Shown here: positions 61,694 to 64,000 of the stretch, in pieces
Position numbering within the stretch: the first letter of the stretch is position 1
Layout of the letters: each line of letters opens with the position of its first letter
Origin: Diorhabda sublineata
Lineage: Eukaryota > Arthropoda > Insecta > Coleoptera > Chrysomelidae
NCBI RefSeq assembly: GCF_026230105.1
Contig: NC_079479.1
Span: 11,853,734-11,917,733 of the forward strand
DNA: 64,000 bases
Reading direction: 5' to 3'
Notes under the pieces: model-generated
Told to the model about the DNA's origin: nothing
The model's input: the letters and a program-made list of their open reading frames with translations, nothing else
Databases searched by the model: none
Made by a program: the position numbers and the translations under genes

Positions 61694-62062
61694 CATGCAA
61701 GATCTTGTAATTGCAACATGATCGATTTCATGCAACTTTTTATTGCCTGCAATTTTCAATTCTATGGAGAAATCTAGTTACTTTTGGCTTAACAACCAAT
61801 CAAATGTCAGTCTTAGATTAGCTGACTTTCGTAAATCTAATCATTTCGATCTCGTGAACAAATAACAGCTAAAACAAAATCGAAATAAGTTTAAATTTAC
61901 CATGAGGTCGAAATGATTAGTTTACTAAAGTCAGCTGATCTGAGACTGACATTTGGTTGGTTGTTAAGCCAAAAGTAACTAGATTTCTCCATAGAATTGA
62001 AAATTGCAGGCAATAAAAAGTTGCATGAAATCGATCATGTTGCAATTACGAGATCTTGCATG
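61694..62062. repeat. Large foldback repeat (arms of about 163 bp, loop about 43 bp)
   Basis: The left arm 61694-61856 begins CATGCAAGATCTTGTAATTG, includes GGAGAAATCTAGTTACTTTT and ends AATCATTTCGATCTCGTG. The right arm 61900-62062 is its reverse complement with a handful of mismatches and small indels. The loop is 61857-61899. A transcript would form one long near-perfect hairpin. The minus-strand open stretch 61759-61505 crosses the left arm and is not a supported gene. It could be a foldback MITE or a recent inverted duplication. Confidence 0.88.
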
Positions 62063-62157
62063 AGGTATACATATTGGTCTCGACTGCTATTTTAACTCCA
62101 TCTCTTCAGTTTTTCATAGAGATAATATTTTTTTTTTATTTTCTTAAACGATTTTTG

Positions 62158-64000
62158 TCCCAAGTTAGGGTACTTGGGACACCATTTATTTTATTCTTTG
62201 CACCATGTTAGGACTGCTGATAGCTTATTTGAGACATTAAAAGATTTACATATAAACTCTTACTTTATTTACAATTCAAAACAACAAATATTTAAGCTCA
62301 GAAAACTAGTTTTTTAAGGCGCTATTAACAAAAAATGTTACAAATATATAAAAACTTGACAAAAAAAATTATTATAAATACAAATAAAACTATTTTCTAT
62401 AAATTAAAAGTGTATTTTCCTATGGACTCGCAAGTGGGCTTAACAAGTTGTTTTATGCGATCTGCCGAAACGTTGTTGTCCTCTATAAAGGGAAAAACAA
62501 AGACATTTTTGAACCCCATATGGTTTCGCATAAAACTGACTTTGAAACAAGAGTTGTCGTTTTCATCACTTATGATTTTTCCTATGAAGTCTTTTTTTGA
62601 TAGTTTTTTTGATCCAGCATCATAAATAAATTCGACTAAAACAAGTAAGCTGGTCGTCACATTTATTCATTTCGTTGGTAGAAATTGGCTGAATCAGCTC
62701 AACCAGCGGCTCTTTATTGATTGCAATCTCTTCTATTACATCATCGTCGAACAGTATGGTGAAATCAGTTTGGCCAATTAATGATGAACTGTCATAAAGA
62801 GTGATATGTTATCACTCTCGTCTTCACTGTAATCCTCATGCCTTTTATTTTGAATGCCCTTTCGCTTCCTTTTTTTTGTAATAATTGGTTTAGTATTGTC
62901 TAGAGGAGGCTCATTTGTGTCATCAGTCTCCTTACTTCCACCAGCCTCGACTGTTTTATTGTTTAGTTTTTGTTTTTTTCCTCGCTTTTGTGCGGCTTCA
63001 GTCTCATTTTTTCTGAGTTCCTTAATTACATTTTCTTCAGCTAAACTCTTTCTAGTTGTTACAGATATCTTCTTTCTCCTTGTGTTGACTATGGTTTCCT
63101 TTTCACGTGTGGTCCTAAGATATTCCTCTTGTGACGATGTCCAATTTGCTGCTGAAGTGGAGCCATTTTGCTCTCGAGGAACTTGAGGCAGGCTGTCCCA
63201 CTCTTTTTGAAACCTGCGTTGAAGTTTTCAGGTGCACGATCCCCAAGTTCTTCCTAGGTTTTCTTTAGGAGCCTAGGAAATTGGTCTTTTCTTAGATATC
63301 CCTTGTTTTTCATCTTCCAGTCTGTCAGCTCCCTTCGACAAATTGTTTTTAATGGACTAAAAAAAGCCAAGTTTAGGGGCTGACATAAATGGGTGCTATT
63401 TGGCGGTAGAAGTATAAAGCGAATGTTATTCGCAACACACTGGCTTAAAATACTGACTGAAACATAACCGGCAAGATTGTCACCAATTATTGCTTTTGGA
63501 CAATCGCCACGTTTTTTTTTTAAATATGACAAAGCAACAATTTGAAACCAATCTTCAGAAATACTACCTTCGAACCATGCAGACCTAGATCTATTATATC
63601 TAGCCTTCGGTCCAGTTACCATATAAATTGTCTGCTTTGTAGACGATATTTGGTGATAGAGTAACACCACTTGCTGTACCAGCAAACATGATGGAGAAGT
63701 GATTTTGACTGATCAATTATTCTTTCGAGTTTCTTGCAGCTTCTTCGTACGATAACTTTACTGGTTACTGGATTATCTTTCATGCTTGTTTCATCATAAT
63801 TGATAAGAGCGTCCAACGGAACACCTCTAAAGATTCAGAAAGTTCCTGAAAGTAGGCTTCTATCATTTCTGGAGTCACAGCTGCCCTAGCTCTTTTGATG
63901 TCATGACACATGCGAGTTTTTAGGTCAAGACTTTACCTCTTGAGAAAGCCTCTAATCCACTTCTTTCCTGGCATGTTGTTTTTAAAACGCGATTCAGCAA
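62158..64000 (-). mobile_element. pogo-superfamily element, 3' part, runs off the right edge
   Basis: Minus-strand DDE_1 transposase. From 63816 it reads NYDETSMKDNP (first Asp). 63685-63254 carries TGPKARYNRSRSAWFEG, EDWF, KAIIGDNLAGYVS (second Asp) and LLPPNSTHLCQPLNLAFFSP. The third catalytic position, normally Asp in QPLDVAFF, reads Asn. Further pieces: an EREYLR-type basic region around 63200-62850 and a C-terminal segment 62660-62397 (VLVEFIYDAGSKKLSKKDFI, GKIISDEND, VSFMRNHMG). The N-terminal DNA-binding part lies beyond 64000. GGGTACTTGGGACACC near 62167 may be the terminal sequence. Confidence 0.8.

Noticed and set aside
1..64000. CRISPR arrays, prokaryotic operons, phage or bacterial defence genes
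   Set aside because: Spliced eukaryotic genes and eukaryotic transposons dominate. No regularly spaced direct repeats with unique spacers were seen.

Overview
This is an AT-rich (about 70% A+T by eye) eukaryotic window. It has spliced genes with GT-AG introns, very long introns, and many decayed DNA transposons and non-LTR retroelements. The mix of elements (Tc1/mariner, pogo/Tigger, piggyBac-like, hAT, Helitron, Penelope, RNase H-bearing LINEs) and the gene families point to an insect, possibly a beetle. That placement is inference from content; no species-specific sequence was recognised.

Four host genes are supported. (1) A complete RAD54-type recombination translocase, 11 coding exons on + (12141-22258), which joins in phase into 757 residues with all SWI2/SNF2 helicase motifs. 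(2) A complete AIFM3-like flavoprotein (Rieske plus NAD(P)H/FAD oxidoreductase) on +, with coding exons from 25906 to 50113 (551 residues). Its 9 kb first intron holds a second possible first exon (27928-28045) in the same splice phase, which would give a different N-terminus. (3) A two-exon mitochondrial ribosomal protein mL63/MRPL57 gene on - (52202-52664, 105 residues). (4) The first coding exon of a Rho GDP-dissociation inhibitor on + (54184-54364), transcribed divergently from mL63. Its remaining exons were not found before the window ends.

Layout: 1-11.6 kb is intergenic, with a deleted pogo element, a LINE fragment, a copy of an unnamed DDE-type transposase family (here 'family A') and a decayed Tigger. 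12.1-22.3 kb is RAD54; its intron 10 carries a perfect 217-bp tandem duplication. 25.9-50.1 kb is AIFM3, whose introns hold LINE, family A, piggyBac-like, hAT, mariner and Helitron relics and a duplicated exon end. 50.1-52.2 kb is retroelement debris, followed by mL63 and RhoGDI. 55-64 kb is a transposon nest: a family A element contains a Penelope-like element, which is itself split by a 700-bp insertion flanked by a 10-bp target-site duplication. Next come a long foldback repeat and a pogo transposase that runs off the right edge.

The four genes have unrelated roles (DNA recombination, redox flavoprotein, mitochondrial translation, Rho signalling) and do not form a functional cluster. No CRISPR array, tRNA or rRNA was recognised, and no new multi-gene system is visible. 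The most interesting signals are the alternative AIFM3 start exon, the nested retroelement insertion, the duplicated exon/donor, the large foldback repeat and the three-copy transposase family.
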